From VRUE01 sp963706605 (lineage in GTDB: Bacteria; Actinomycetota; Thermoleophilia; Solirubrobacterales; 70-9): DNA of 64,000 nucleotides. Below, one piece after another: positions 1 through 8,312 of this stretch. Both the position numbers and the translations under genes were made by a program. Where the stretch lies: contig OY970165.1 in assembly GCA_963706605.1 (NCBI GenBank), positions 496,001 to 560,000 of the forward strand, read 5' to 3'. Position 1 is the stretch's first letter, and each line of letters begins with the position of its first letter. The notes below the pieces were generated by a model that was not told the origin of the DNA, did no database searches, and saw nothing but the letters and a program-made list of their open reading frames with translations.

Positions 1-146
1 ATCTGTCGCACCTCCACCTTCACGGCGGCCGAGTCTATGCGCTGCCTCACACCGCCACCACCCCGCCATCGCTATCGTCCAGATAGGGCCATGCGGCCCT
101 GTCCGAGCCGAGACCCGGCACAAATAAGACATAGAAAGGCCGCCAG

Positions 147-1331
147 ATGCCCAGCACGGTAATCCTAGGAACCGCACGCACGCCCTTCGGCAAGATGGGC
201 GGAACCCTCTCCTCGCTCGACGCCACCGACCTCGGCGGCCACGCGATCGAGGCCGCCTTGGAGCGCTCCAACGTCGACCCGGAGCAGGTCCAGCAGGTCG
301 TCTTCGGCCAGGTCCTGCAGGCAGGCCAGGGGCAGATCCCCTCGCGCCAGGCCCAGATCAAAGGCGGCATCCCCAAGGAGGTGCCCTCGGAGACGATCAA
401 CAAGGTCTGTGCCTCGGGCATGCGCTCGCTGGGAATCGCCGACATGGCGATCCGCGCCGGCGACACCGAGGTCGCCGTGACCGGCGGCATGGAGTCGATG
501 AGTCAGGCGCCGCACCTCCTCCCCGGCGCCCGCTTCGGCTACCGGATGGGCCACGTCCAGACCATCGACGCAATGGTCCACGACGGCCTCACCAACCCCT
601 TCACCGAAAAGCAGATGATCAACGAGGCGAGCGAGGTCTCCAATGAGCTGGAGATCACCCGCGCCGACATGGATCGCTTCGCCGAGCGCTCGCACCGGCT
701 CGCCGCTGAGGCGACCGACGCCGGCCGCCTCGCCGATGAGATCGTCGGCGTCACGGTCAAGTCGCGCAAGGGCGAGAACACGATCGAGGCCGACGAGGCG
801 ATCCGCGCCGAGACGACGGTCGAGACGCTGGCCGGGCTGCGGGCGATCGGCGGCGAGGACGCGACCCACACCGCCGGCAACGCGCCAGGCGTCAACGACG
901 GCGCCGGGGCGATCGTCGCCGCTTCCGAGGAGTGGGCCGAGAAGGAAGGCCGCACGGTGCTGGCGCGCGTCCTCTCCTACGGCACCGTCGCCGACGACTT
1001 CCCCTACCTGGCGAAAACCCCCGCCAACGCCGCCAAGCAGGCGCTGGAGAAGATCGGCAAGAGCCCAGAGGACGTCGACCTCTGGGAGATCAACGAGGCC
1101 TTCGCCTCGGTCGCCCTCAACTCCGTGCGGATGCTCGGCGTCGAGGAGGACAGGGTCAACGTCAACGGCGGCGCGATCGCGCTCGGCCACCCGATCGGCG
1201 CCTCCGGCGCCCGCATCGTCGGCGCGCTCGTCCACGAGCTGGGCCGCCGCGGCGGCGGCCTCGGCGTCGCGGCGATCTGCTCCGGTGGCGGGCAGGGCGA
1301 CGCGATCGTGATCGAGGTCAACGGCTCCTAG
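147..1331 (+). CDS. Acetyl-CoA C-acyltransferase (thiolase)
   Basis: Condenses two acyl-CoAs or cleaves 3-ketoacyl-CoA, in the cytoplasm. The 394-residue length is normal for the family. The nucleophilic Cys88 is in NKVCASGM, the NEAF motif is present, the catalytic His is in GGAIALGHPIGASGAR and the second Cys is in CSGGGQGD, so all three thiolase signatures are intact. An AAAGG-like ribosome site precedes the ATG. The HAD gene starts 4 nt downstream and is probably co-transcribed. Biosynthetic (acetoacetyl-CoA) and degradative roles cannot be separated from sequence; the acyl-CoA dehydrogenases elsewhere in the window fit fatty-acid turnover. Confidence 0.95.
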   Translation: MPSTVILGTARTPFGKMGGTLSSLDATDLGGHAIEAALERSNVDPEQVQQVVFGQVLQAGQGQIPSRQAQIKGGIPKEVPSETINKVCASGMRSLGIADMAIRAGDTEVAVTGGMESMSQAPHLLPGARFGYRMGHVQTIDAMVHDGLTNPFTEKQMINEASEVSNELEITRADMDRFAERSHRLAAEATDAGRLADEIVGVTVKSRKGENTIEADEAIRAETTVETLAGLRAIGGEDATHTAGNAPGVNDGAGAIVAASEEWAEKEGRTVLARVLSYGTVADDFPYLAKTPANAAKQALEKIGKSPEDVDLWEINEAFASVALNSVRMLGVEEDRVNVNGGAIALGHPIGASGARIVGALVHELGRRGGGLGVAAICSGGGQGDAIVIEVNGS

Positions 1332-1335
1332 GGCC

Positions 1336-2121
1336 GTGAGCCGCGCCGCGGCCTTCTTCGACCTGGACAAGACCCTGATGGCGGGCTCGTCGGGGATGCA
1401 GTTCGCCCGTGTCGCGACGCAGCACGGGATCGTCGGCCGACGGCAGCTAGCGAGCTGGGCGGTCGAGCACCTGCGCTACCGCCTGCGCGGCACCACCGAT
1501 GAGCGCACGACCGAGGTGCTGCGGGTCGCCCGCGAGCTGATCGCGGGCGTCCCGGCGCGCAGCCTGGAGCGGATGAACCCGGAGGTGATGGCGGCGATCC
1601 TGCCCCGCGTCTACCCGCAGATGCTCGACGAGGTCTACGCCCACCAGGACGCCGGCCGCGCCACCTTCATCGTCAGCGCCGCCGGCAACGGCGTGGTCGA
1701 GCCGCTGGCCGCGGTGCTCGGGATGGACGGCGGGATCGGCACCCGCTATGAGGTCGACCCCGAGGGCGCTTTCACCGGTCGCTTCGACGGGCCCTTCGTC
1801 TACGGGCCGGGCAAGGTCGAGGCGATGGAGGCGTTCGCCGCCGAGCACGGGATCGACCTCGCCGACTCCTTCGCCTACTCCGACTCGCTCTCCGACCTGC
1901 CGATGCTGCGCGCCGTCGGCCACCCGGTCGCCGTCAACCCGGATCCGGCCCTGGCCGAGATCGCCCGCGAGGAAGGCTGGCAGACGATGCGCTTCGAGCG
2001 GCTTGGTCGCCGCCTCGTCGCGCTCACCGTGACCCTGCTCGCGACCGTCGCCGGCTTCGGCGCGTCGCGGATCGCCGCCCGGCGCAAAGCGCCGGCCCGC
2101 CGCTTTCCGGTGCGCCGCTAA
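1336..2121 (+). CDS. HAD-IB family phosphatase with C-terminal membrane segment
   Basis: Haloacid dehalogenase superfamily hydrolase of the SerB/CicA-like IB subfamily. Motif I is FFDLDKTL (nucleophile Asp9, general acid Asp11), motif II is IVSAAGN, a conserved Lys follows in GPGK, and motif IV is YSDSLSDLPML. An alpha-helical cap lies between motifs I and II. The last 40 residues hold one hydrophobic segment (VALTVTLLATVAGFGAS) followed by a basic tail, so the protein is probably membrane-attached. The start is GTG, 4 nt after the thiolase stop. The substrate is unknown; relatives act on phosphoserine or lysophospholipid-type phosphomonoesters. Confidence 0.85.
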   Translation: MSRAAAFFDLDKTLMAGSSGMQFARVATQHGIVGRRQLASWAVEHLRYRLRGTTDERTTEVLRVARELIAGVPARSLERMNPEVMAAILPRVYPQMLDEVYAHQDAGRATFIVSAAGNGVVEPLAAVLGMDGGIGTRYEVDPEGAFTGRFDGPFVYGPGKVEAMEAFAAEHGIDLADSFAYSDSLSDLPMLRAVGHPVAVNPDPALAEIAREEGWQTMRFERLGRRLVALTVTLLATVAGFGASRIAARRKAPARRFPVRR

Positions 2122-2777
2122 CCGCCGGGCTGCGGCAGCGTGGTGTGGGCGCTCGGGTCGGGCTCAACCGGGTCGGGCCAGCGCAGCTGCTCGGGCGCGT
2201 CGCGCATGCGGATGACCCGGGCCGGGATTCCGGCGACCACGGCGTTGGCGGGGACGTCCCTGGTGACCACCGAGTTGGTGCCGATGATCGAGTTGTCGCC
2301 GACTCGGACGCCGCGCAGGATGCAGGCGCCGTAACCGATCCAGACGTTGGAGCCGACCTCGACCTCGCGCATGTAGATGCCCTGCTGCCGGATCGGCCGC
2401 TCGACCTCGACCACCCCGTGGTCGAAGTCGATGAACATCGCCCGGTCGGCGATCACGCACTGCTCGCCGATCCGCACCCGGCGGTAGGCGGAGATCGTGC
2501 ACTCCTGCCCGATCACGGTCTTGGCGCCGATCTCGACCCTGCCCTCGTGGCAGCGGATCTTGGTGCGGTCGCCGAGCCAGACGAAGCGGCCGAACTCGAT
2601 GCGCGCGTTGCGGGCGATCTCCAGTTCGAGGCCAGGGCCGAAGAAGACCAGCCCGTCGGTGCGCCAGCGCCAGCCGGCACGCGTAAACAGGCGGCGGCGC
2701 AGGTAGCGCAGTGCGAGCAGCGCGTACTGCGAGTTCAGCATCCCGTTGCGGGCGGAGAAGCGGAGGAAGCGGATCAC
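2118..2777 (-). CDS. Left-handed beta-helix (hexapeptide) acyltransferase
   Basis: The C-terminal two-thirds is a run of hexapeptide repeats ending in NSIIGTNSVVTRDVP, then the characteristic AGIPARVI tail of the maltose/galactoside O-acetyltransferase and WbbJ-like branch. It probably transfers an acyl group from CoA to a sugar or glycan, with the active site between subunits of a trimer. The frame is open further upstream, but that would run into meaB. I chose the GTG that lies 10 nt downstream of a TAAAGT hexamer, giving 219 residues. It overlaps the end of the HAD gene by 4 nt (convergent). Substrate unknown. Confidence 0.75.
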   Translation of the reverse strand: MIRFLRFSARNGMLNSQYALLALRYLRRRLFTRAGWRWRTDGLVFFGPGLELEIARNARIEFGRFVWLGDRTKIRCHEGRVEIGAKTVIGQECTISAYRRVRIGEQCVIADRAMFIDFDHGVVEVERPIRQQGIYMREVEVGSNVWIGYGACILRGVRVGDNSIIGTNSVVTRDVPANAVVAGIPARVIRMRDAPEQLRWPDPVEPDPSAHTTLPQPGG

Positions 2778-2787
2778 GGCGGCCGGG

Positions 2788-2797
2788 ACTTTAGACT
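2788..2797. promoter_or_regulatory. Overlapping back-to-back -10 elements
   Basis: TAGACT on the plus strand ends 9 nt before the meaB ATG, and TAAAGT on the minus strand ends 10 nt before the acyltransferase GTG. The two hexamers overlap by 2 bp in a 29-bp gap between divergent genes. Both transcripts would be essentially leaderless. No -35 match is obvious. The promoter call is inference from spacing and recurrence in this window. Confidence 0.5.
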
Positions 2798-2806
2798 GGC
2801 GCAGCC

Positions 2807-3769
2807 ATGCCCGACGCCGCCAAATCAACCTCGCTCGCGGAGCGCCTCATAGGCGGCGACAAGCGGGCGCTGGCGCGGGCGATCACGTTGATCGAGTCAG
2901 ACGACCCGGCCGGCTGGGAGCTGGTCCGCGAGGTCTACCCGCGCACCGGCAGGGCGCGGATCGTCGGCTTCACCGGGCCGCCGGGAGTCGGCAAGAGCAC
3001 CCTGATCGGAGCGCTGACGGCAGAGCTGCGCAAGACCGAGCGCGCGGTCGCCGTGCTCTCGATCGACCCGTCCAGCCCCTTCACCCGCGGCGCCCTGCTG
3101 GGCGACCGGATCCGCCTCTCCGACCACTTCCTCGACCCCGGCGTCTTCATCCGCTCGATGGCCTCGCGCGGGGCGCTGGGCGGGCTCTCCGAGGCGGCGC
3201 TCCAGGTCGCCCTTGTAATGGACGCGGCCGGCAAGGACGACGTCCTGATCGAGACGGTCGGGGTCGGCCAGGCCGAGATCGACATCGTCGACCACGCCGA
3301 CACGATCGTGCTGGCGCTGATGCCCGGCTCGGGCGACTCGATCCAGGCGCTGAAGGCGGGCGTGATGGAGATCCCCGACGTGATCGTCGTCAACAAGGCC
3401 GACCACCCGATGACCGACACGATGGTGCGCGAGGTGCGCGGCGTGCTCGCCCTCTCGCACGAGCCGGGACGGTGGAAGGTGCCGATCCTGCGCACCGAGG
3501 CGGCCCGTGGCGAGGGGGTCGAGGAGCTGGCCGAGAAGATCGACGAGCACCGCGCCCACATCGAGGCCGAGGGCACGCTGGAAGAGCGGCGAGCCCGCAA
3601 CCTGCGCAACGAGGTGCTGGGCATCGCCGGCTCGCGGATGAGGCGGCGGCTGGAGACGACCGCCGCAGGCGATCCCGAGACCGCGGCGCTGCTGGAGCGG
3701 GTGGTGCGGCGCGAGCTCGACCCGGCCAGCGCCGCGAGCGAGCTGTTGGATAGGCAGGAACGTGAGTAG
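2807..3769 (+). CDS. meaB: Methylmalonyl-CoA mutase-associated GTPase
   Basis: ArgK/MeaB-type G3E GTPase that protects and helps reload the B12 cofactor of methylmalonyl-CoA mutase. The P-loop GPPGVGKST is at residues 57-65, DPSSPFT and the ETVGVGQ switch region follow, and the base-specificity motif is VVNKAD. Length 320 is normal. The mutase subunits are not in the window. The ATG follows a TAGACT hexamer by 9 nt, so the mRNA is probably leaderless. The next gene starts within its last codons. Confidence 0.93.
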   Translation: MPDAAKSTSLAERLIGGDKRALARAITLIESDDPAGWELVREVYPRTGRARIVGFTGPPGVGKSTLIGALTAELRKTERAVAVLSIDPSSPFTRGALLGDRIRLSDHFLDPGVFIRSMASRGALGGLSEAALQVALVMDAAGKDDVLIETVGVGQAEIDIVDHADTIVLALMPGSGDSIQALKAGVMEIPDVIVVNKADHPMTDTMVREVRGVLALSHEPGRWKVPILRTEAARGEGVEELAEKIDEHRAHIEAEGTLEERRARNLRNEVLGIAGSRMRRRLETTAAGDPETAALLERVVRRELDPASAASELLDRQERE

Positions 3770-4127
3770 CTGGGCCGGCGTCGACCTCGACGACGTCGCC
3801 GGCTCCCGCGTCGGTCGCGTCGACGGCGTCTACGCCGACGTCGGCAGCGGCGAGCCGGTCTGGTTGATCGTCGCGCTCGGTCGGCGCCGCGCCAAGCGGG
3901 TGGCGGTCCCCGTGCGGGAGTGCGCGGCGGGCGGCGGGCGGGCCTGGACCGCCCAGGGACGAGAGGCGCTCCGCGACGCACCCGCCATCGACCCCACCCG
4001 GCCGCTGCTGCGCGAGCACGAGATCACTATCTGTACCCACTACGGCGTCGGCGAGCGGATCGGCCGCCACGCCGAGATCGCCGCCCGCGCCGAGGGCTCG
4101 GTCACGGCGGAGCCCGCCGCCGGTTGA
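3762..4127 (+). CDS. PRC-barrel domain protein
   Basis: Small 121-residue protein whose first half (GVDLDDVAGSRVGRVDGVYAD, then GEPVWLIVALG) has the beta-barrel pattern of PRC-barrel proteins, related to RimM and photosynthetic reaction-centre H subunits. The second half (REHEITICTHYGVGERIGRHAEIAAR) is charged and carries no motif I recognise. The GTG start overlaps the meaB stop by 8 nt, so translation may be coupled, but a functional link to MeaB is not shown. Role unknown; PRC-barrels often mediate protein or RNA contacts. Confidence 0.65.
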   Translation: MSSWAGVDLDDVAGSRVGRVDGVYADVGSGEPVWLIVALGRRRAKRVAVPVRECAAGGGRAWTAQGREALRDAPAIDPTRPLLREHEITICTHYGVGERIGRHAEIAARAEGSVTAEPAAG

Positions 4128-4176
4128 TCCGCCGCGCATCATCTCTTCGTAAGGGAGAGGTGGAAGAGTTGAGCGC

Positions 4177-5832
4177 ATGGTCCTGCTGATCCTGTTCGGG
4201 TTCCTCGCCGGCGCCGCCACGGCGCTCTCGCCGTGCGTGCTGCCGGTGCTGCCGATCGCGCTCGCCGCCGGCGCGACCGGCGGCCGGCGGCGGCCGCTCG
4301 GGGTCGTCGCCGGCCTCGCCGTCTCCTTCACCTTCGCGACCGTCGCGCTGGTCTACGTGATCTCGGCGCTCGGGCTGCCCGGCGACCTGCTGCGCAAGCT
4401 GGCGATCGTCGTGCTGCTCGGTTTCGGCATCGCGCTGATGATCCCGCCGCTCGCCGCCAGGCTGGAGGCCTGGCTCAGCCGCTTCGCCAACCTCGCCGGC
4501 GGCCCACGCAGCGGCGGCGACGGCTTCTGGTCGGGGGTCGCGGTCGGGGTCAGCCTCGGGTTCGTCTACGCGCCCTGCGCCGGACCGATCCTGGCCGGGG
4601 TGATCACCGTCTCCGCCTCGCAGTCGTTCACCGCGGGCCGGCTGGCGGTGGCGCTCAGCTACGGCATCGGGTCTGCGCTGGTCCTCTACTTCCTGATGCT
4701 GGGAGGGCGCCGCGTCATCGCCCCCCTTGCGCGGCGCGGCGTCGGCCTCCAGGTGGCGATGGGAGGGGTGATGGTGGTCGTCGCGCTGGCGATGCTGGGC
4801 AACTACGACCTCCGCTTCCAGAACTCGATCGCGAGCGACCTGCCCAGCTTCCTGGTCAATCCGACGCAATCGCTGGAGGAAACCGCGGTGGCGGACCAGC
4901 CGGTGCTCGGCAGGGCGCCTGAATTCGTCGACAACCAGCGCTGGTTCAACACGCCCGGCGATCGACCGCTGAGGCTGCGCTCGCTGCGCGGCCGAGTGGT
5001 GCTGGTCGATTTCTGGACCTACAGCTGCATTAACTGCCTGCGCACGCTGCCCTACCTGACCGCGTGGGACAGGCGCTACCGCAAGGACGGCCTGACGATC
5101 GTCGGCGTCCACTCACCGGAGTTCCCCTTCGAGAAGGACGCCGGCAACGTGGAGGAAGCGATCGAACGCAACGACATCCGCTACCCGGTGGCCCAGGACA
5201 ACGACCTCGCGACCTGGACCGCGTACGGCAACCAGTACTGGCCCGCCGAGTACTTCATCGACGCCCGCGGCCGGGTCCGCTTCGCCCACTTCGGCGAGGG
5301 CTCCTACGGCGAGAAAGAACGGGTCATCCGCGAGCTGCTGGCCGAAGCGGGCCACCGGGCGCGTGGCGGCGAACCCCATGTCCACGCGATCGCTCCGTCG
5401 GCTGGAGTGACGACTCCGGAGACCTACCTCGGGGCCGCTCGGGCCGAACGGTTCATCAATCCGATGCTCTCCCCCGGCCTTCACGACTTCGGCGACCCGA
5501 GCTCACCGCCGGCCGACGAATTCGCCTACCGCGGTCGCTGGCGGGTGACGCTGGACTCGGCGACCGCGGCCGGCGGCTCGCTCGACCTCAACTTCGGAGC
5601 GCGCCGCGTCTACGTCGTGCTCGGTTCTCCCGATCGACCCCGCCGCATGCGGGTACTGCTGGACGGCCGACCGATCCCAGCCGGTGTCGCCGGCGCCGAC
5701 GTCCACTCCGGCTCGGTCGAGGTGTCCTCCCAGCGCCTTTACGACCTCGTCGACCTGCCCAGGGTCGAACACCATGTGCTGCGCCTGATCCCCGAACCAG
5801 GCGTGACCGGCTACTCCTTCACCTTCGGTTAG
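4177..5832 (+). CDS. DipZ-like CcdA-thioredoxin fusion protein
   Basis: Membrane thiol:disulfide interchange protein. An N-terminal CcdA/DsbD module has about six membrane helices with the paired-Cys helices SPCVLP and YAPCAGP. A TlpA-like thioredoxin domain follows with CxxC at Cys284-Cys287 (WTYSCINC). The C-terminal 170 residues form a beta-rich domain as in mycobacterial DipZ. Electrons would pass from cytoplasmic thioredoxin through the CcdA cysteines to the external thioredoxin domain and on to cell-surface proteins. Length 551 fits DipZ. A GGGAGAGG ribosome site precedes the ATG. It ends 4 nt inside the convergent vapC. Confidence 0.9.
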   Translation: MVLLILFGFLAGAATALSPCVLPVLPIALAAGATGGRRRPLGVVAGLAVSFTFATVALVYVISALGLPGDLLRKLAIVVLLGFGIALMIPPLAARLEAWLSRFANLAGGPRSGGDGFWSGVAVGVSLGFVYAPCAGPILAGVITVSASQSFTAGRLAVALSYGIGSALVLYFLMLGGRRVIAPLARRGVGLQVAMGGVMVVVALAMLGNYDLRFQNSIASDLPSFLVNPTQSLEETAVADQPVLGRAPEFVDNQRWFNTPGDRPLRLRSLRGRVVLVDFWTYSCINCLRTLPYLTAWDRRYRKDGLTIVGVHSPEFPFEKDAGNVEEAIERNDIRYPVAQDNDLATWTAYGNQYWPAEYFIDARGRVRFAHFGEGSYGEKERVIRELLAEAGHRARGGEPHVHAIAPSAGVTTPETYLGAARAERFINPMLSPGLHDFGDPSSPPADEFAYRGRWRVTLDSATAAGGSLDLNFGARRVYVVLGSPDRPRRMRVLLDGRPIPAGVAGADVHSGSVEVSSQRLYDLVDLPRVEHHVLRLIPEPGVTGYSFTFG

Positions 5833-6305
5833 TCGACGCTGCCGGCGGGCGCGATCCAGACGCTCTCGAACTCCAGGTTCGTGTGCTCCGCAAGCAGGTC
5901 GTAATCGCCGTCGTAGTGCAGGACGCCGAGACGGTGCTGCGAGGCGATCGATGCGACCAGGAGGTCGGGGAGGGGGATTCGGTGGCTCACCGTTCGGCTT
6001 TCGGCCAGCTCGCGCTGCGTGCGTTCCGCGATGAGCCAAGTGGTGGCATCGCCGCCGGCCTGGGCAAAGCCGTCGAGCTCCTCCGAGAAGGCCACGAAGT
6101 CGATCCCCGTCCGCGCAGAGTGAAGGGCCTCGATGCGAAAGGGGAGAGATGCGTGAAGGCGGTTGTCGCGAACCGCGTTCTGAAAGGCAAGGAGAGTCTC
6201 GCGGCTGAGTCGCCTGCCTCGATCCGGTCGGGTTTGCGCGACAACCACCCGCACGTACGCGGACCAGTCCAGCAGCGCGGGCACGAAGTCAGGGGCCGCG
6301 GTCAC
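5829..6305 (-). CDS. PIN-domain toxin of a VapBC pair
   Basis: Predicted ribonuclease toxin. The acidic PIN residues are visible: Asp13 (LLDWSAY), Glu59 (FRIEALHS), Asp114 (LPDLLVAS) and Asp132/Asp134 near the C-terminus (HYDGDYDLLA). Length 158 is slightly above the usual VapC. It overlaps the antitoxin gene by 4 nt, the standard toxin-antitoxin arrangement in which the toxin is translated after the antitoxin. Target RNA unknown. Confidence 0.8.
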   Translation of the reverse strand: MTAAPDFVPALLDWSAYVRVVVAQTRPDRGRRLSRETLLAFQNAVRDNRLHASLPFRIEALHSARTGIDFVAFSEELDGFAQAGGDATTWLIAERTQRELAESRTVSHRIPLPDLLVASIASQHRLGVLHYDGDYDLLAEHTNLEFESVWIAPAGSVD

Positions 6306-6601
6306 GGTTCTTCGAGCAGCTCGTCGACCTCGGGTCGCTCCCAGGCGGATCTGCGGGGGTCGAGCATGATGTCCAGGTCCAAGCCGGCGCCCGAGCGAGT
6401 TCTCTCGAGAAAACGCTCGCGGGCAGCGAGCCTGCGGCCTTCGTCCTCCGCGGTCGCTTGCACCTCAGCCAAGGTCATTTCGGCGCCCTTGATCACGAGT
6501 TCCGGGAGCGTGACCGGGACCCCGCGGGCACGCAGGGGCTCGAGAGCGATTTCGATCTCGGGGGTCTCGGTGATCATGTGGCGCCTGCGTTTGGTCGGCA
6601 T
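6302..6601 (-). CDS. VapB-type antitoxin
   Basis: Putative 99-residue antitoxin directly upstream of the PIN toxin. No clear ribbon-helix-helix or AbrB signature is visible. The first 12 residues are basic and could touch DNA, while the C-terminal half is acidic and helical, suited to wrapping the toxin. I chose the ATG giving MPTKRRR over an earlier in-frame start because TACACT ends 8 nt before it, a probable leaderless promoter. The antitoxin role rests mainly on position and the 4-nt overlap. Confidence 0.65.
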   Translation of the reverse strand: MPTKRRRHMITETPEIEIALEPLRARGVPVTLPELVIKGAEMTLAEVQATAEDEGRRLAARERFLERTRSGAGLDLDIMLDPRRSAWERPEVDELLEEP

Positions 6602-6719
6602 CGGGTTTGAGTGTAACACCTGGTGCTGCACCCAAATGCGACGAAGGCAAATCGGGACCCTGAGGCTCGCTCCATGACTCTCTAAGTCAGGAGTGCCGCA
6701 TTGTCTCCCCCCTCGAGGC

Positions 6720-7865
6720 TCAGCAGCCGAGCTGGCGGGCGATCACCATCTGCTGGACCTCGTCGGTGCCCTCGCCGATCGTGAGGATCTTGGCGTCGCG
6801 GTAGAAGCGGCAGACCGGGTACTCCTCGATGTAGCCGTAGCCGCCGTGGATCTGGACCGCCTCCTCGGTCGCCCGCACCGCAAGGCGGCCGGTGATCAGC
6901 TTTGCCTGCGCCGCGGTGAGGGTGAACGACTGGCCGGCGTCCTTCTCCAGCGCCGCGCGCCAGGTGAGCAGGCGGGCCGCCTCGATCTGGGCCGAAAGGT
7001 CGGCGATCTTCGCCTGGATCGACTGGAATTTCGAGATCGCCTGGCCGAAGGCCTGGCGCTCCTTGGCGTAGGAGATCGCCTCGTCGAGGGCGCCCTGGGC
7101 GAGTCCGACTCCCATCGCGGCCACCCCGATCCGGCCGCCGTCGAGGATGTGGAGGAAGTTCTTGAAGCCGTCACCCCGGCGGCCGAGCAGGTTGGACTCG
7201 GGGACACGGCATTCCTCGAAGGAAAGCGGCCGCGTGTCCGACGCGTTCCAACCCATCTTGCGGTAGGACTCCCCCACCTCATAGCCCGGAGTCCCGGTCG
7301 GCACGATCAGGTTGGAAATCTCCTTGCGGCCGTTCGCCTCGCCGGTCACGGCGGTGATCGAGACGCAGCCGGAGATATCCGTGCCGGAGTTGGTGATGAA
7401 CTGCTTGGCGCCGTCGACCGTCCACTCGCCATCCTCGAGCTTCGCCCTGGTGCGGACGTTTCCGGCGTCGGAGCCGGCGTCGGGCTCGGTCAGGCCGAAG
7501 GACGCGAGCCGCTCGCCCGTGCAGAGCACCGGCAACCACTCGTCCTTCTGCTCGTCGGTTCCCCAGAGGTAGATCGGCATCGTGCCGAGCGAGGTATGGG
7601 CGGCCATCGTGATGCAGACCGAGGAGTCGATCCGCGCCAGCTCTTCGACCGCGAGCACGTAGGAGAGGGTGTCGGCGCCGCCACCCCCGTACTCCTGCGG
7701 GAACGGGATCCCCATCAGGCCCAGACCACCGAGCTTGGCGACGATCTCGTAGGGGAAGGACTTGGTCCGGTCCAGCTCCTCTGCCACCGGCGCGACCTCG
7801 GCGCGGGCGAAATCGCGGACCGTGTCGCGGAGCAGCTTCTGCTCGTCGCTCAACTCGAAGTTCAT
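6720..7865 (-). CDS. Acyl-CoA dehydrogenase
   Basis: FAD-dependent enzyme of beta-oxidation or branched-chain catabolism; it forms trans-2-enoyl-CoA and passes electrons to ETF. Length 381 is typical. The N-terminal helical domain begins NFELSDEQK, the FAD/substrate signature is FGLTEPDAGSD, and the C-terminal helical domain contains IHGGYGYIEEYPVCRFYRDAKI and the catalytic-base region IGEGTDEVQ. The most similar protein in the window is the enzyme at 59.5-60.7 kb, whose catalytic region reads YEGTSQIQ, so the two probably prefer different acyl-CoAs. TAGGCT ends 6 nt before the ATG. Confidence 0.93.
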   Translation of the reverse strand: MNFELSDEQKLLRDTVRDFARAEVAPVAEELDRTKSFPYEIVAKLGGLGLMGIPFPQEYGGGGADTLSYVLAVEELARIDSSVCITMAAHTSLGTMPIYLWGTDEQKDEWLPVLCTGERLASFGLTEPDAGSDAGNVRTRAKLEDGEWTVDGAKQFITNSGTDISGCVSITAVTGEANGRKEISNLIVPTGTPGYEVGESYRKMGWNASDTRPLSFEECRVPESNLLGRRGDGFKNFLHILDGGRIGVAAMGVGLAQGALDEAISYAKERQAFGQAISKFQSIQAKIADLSAQIEAARLLTWRAALEKDAGQSFTLTAAQAKLITGRLAVRATEEAVQIHGGYGYIEEYPVCRFYRDAKILTIGEGTDEVQQMVIARQLGC

Positions 7866-8003
7866 GCCGGAAGCCTATTGCGCGCGACGTGAGCCGCCTC
7901 CCACCCCGACAATTTTGGTTTGAGGAACTGGCGCATTTAGAAAGCTATTGTCTGTATCACGGCTGGTGACTAGGGGTTGATGACTAGGTGTGGTCGGTGG
8001 AAA

Positions 8004-8309
8004 ATGGCTGGAAATCAGACGAAAATGCTGCTGGTGGAGATTGCCGCCCGCTTCGGGAAGAACCTCAACCGTTGCCGTAAGCGCGCCGGGCTCTCCCAGG
8101 AAGAGGTCGGCATCCGCGCCTCGCTGCACCGCACAGAGATCGGCCTACTCGAGAGGGGGGAACGTCTACCCCGCATCGACACGGTCATCAAACTCGCCGG
8201 TGCCCTCTCGGTTCACCCGAGCGAACTGATCGAAGGCATCGACTGGTCACCCGGCAGCGCCAGTCGCGGCAGCTTCTCGGTCGAGGCAGCGGAGGCGCAG
8301 CCGAGCTAA
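8004..8309 (+). CDS. XRE-family helix-turn-helix regulator
   Basis: 101-residue DNA-binding protein. The HTH runs through FGKNLNRCRKRAGLSQEEVGIRASLHRTEIGLLERGERLPRIDTVIKLAGAL, with the classic LSQEE second-helix start, followed by a short acidic tail. In-frame TTG and ATG codons lie 24-27 nt upstream, but a candidate promoter TTGTCT-N17-TAGGGG ends only 3 nt before that ATG. The ATG used here is preceded by GGTGG. No partner toxin is adjacent, so target genes are unknown. Confidence 0.8.
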   Translation: MAGNQTKMLLVEIAARFGKNLNRCRKRAGLSQEEVGIRASLHRTEIGLLERGERLPRIDTVIKLAGALSVHPSELIEGIDWSPGSASRGSFSVEAAEAQPS

Positions 8310-8312
8310 CGC

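Noticed and set aside
85..100. AGGGCC/GGCCCT hairpin as a terminator of an upstream gene
   Set aside because: The stem is only 6 bp and no T-run follows on either strand; no upstream gene is visible.
165..1370. Long open frame antisense to the thiolase
   Set aside because: A by-product of high GC and G/C-ending codons; Asp/Arg/Ala-rich with no motif, while the plus strand has complete thiolase signatures. The same reasoning removed many antisense frames across the window.
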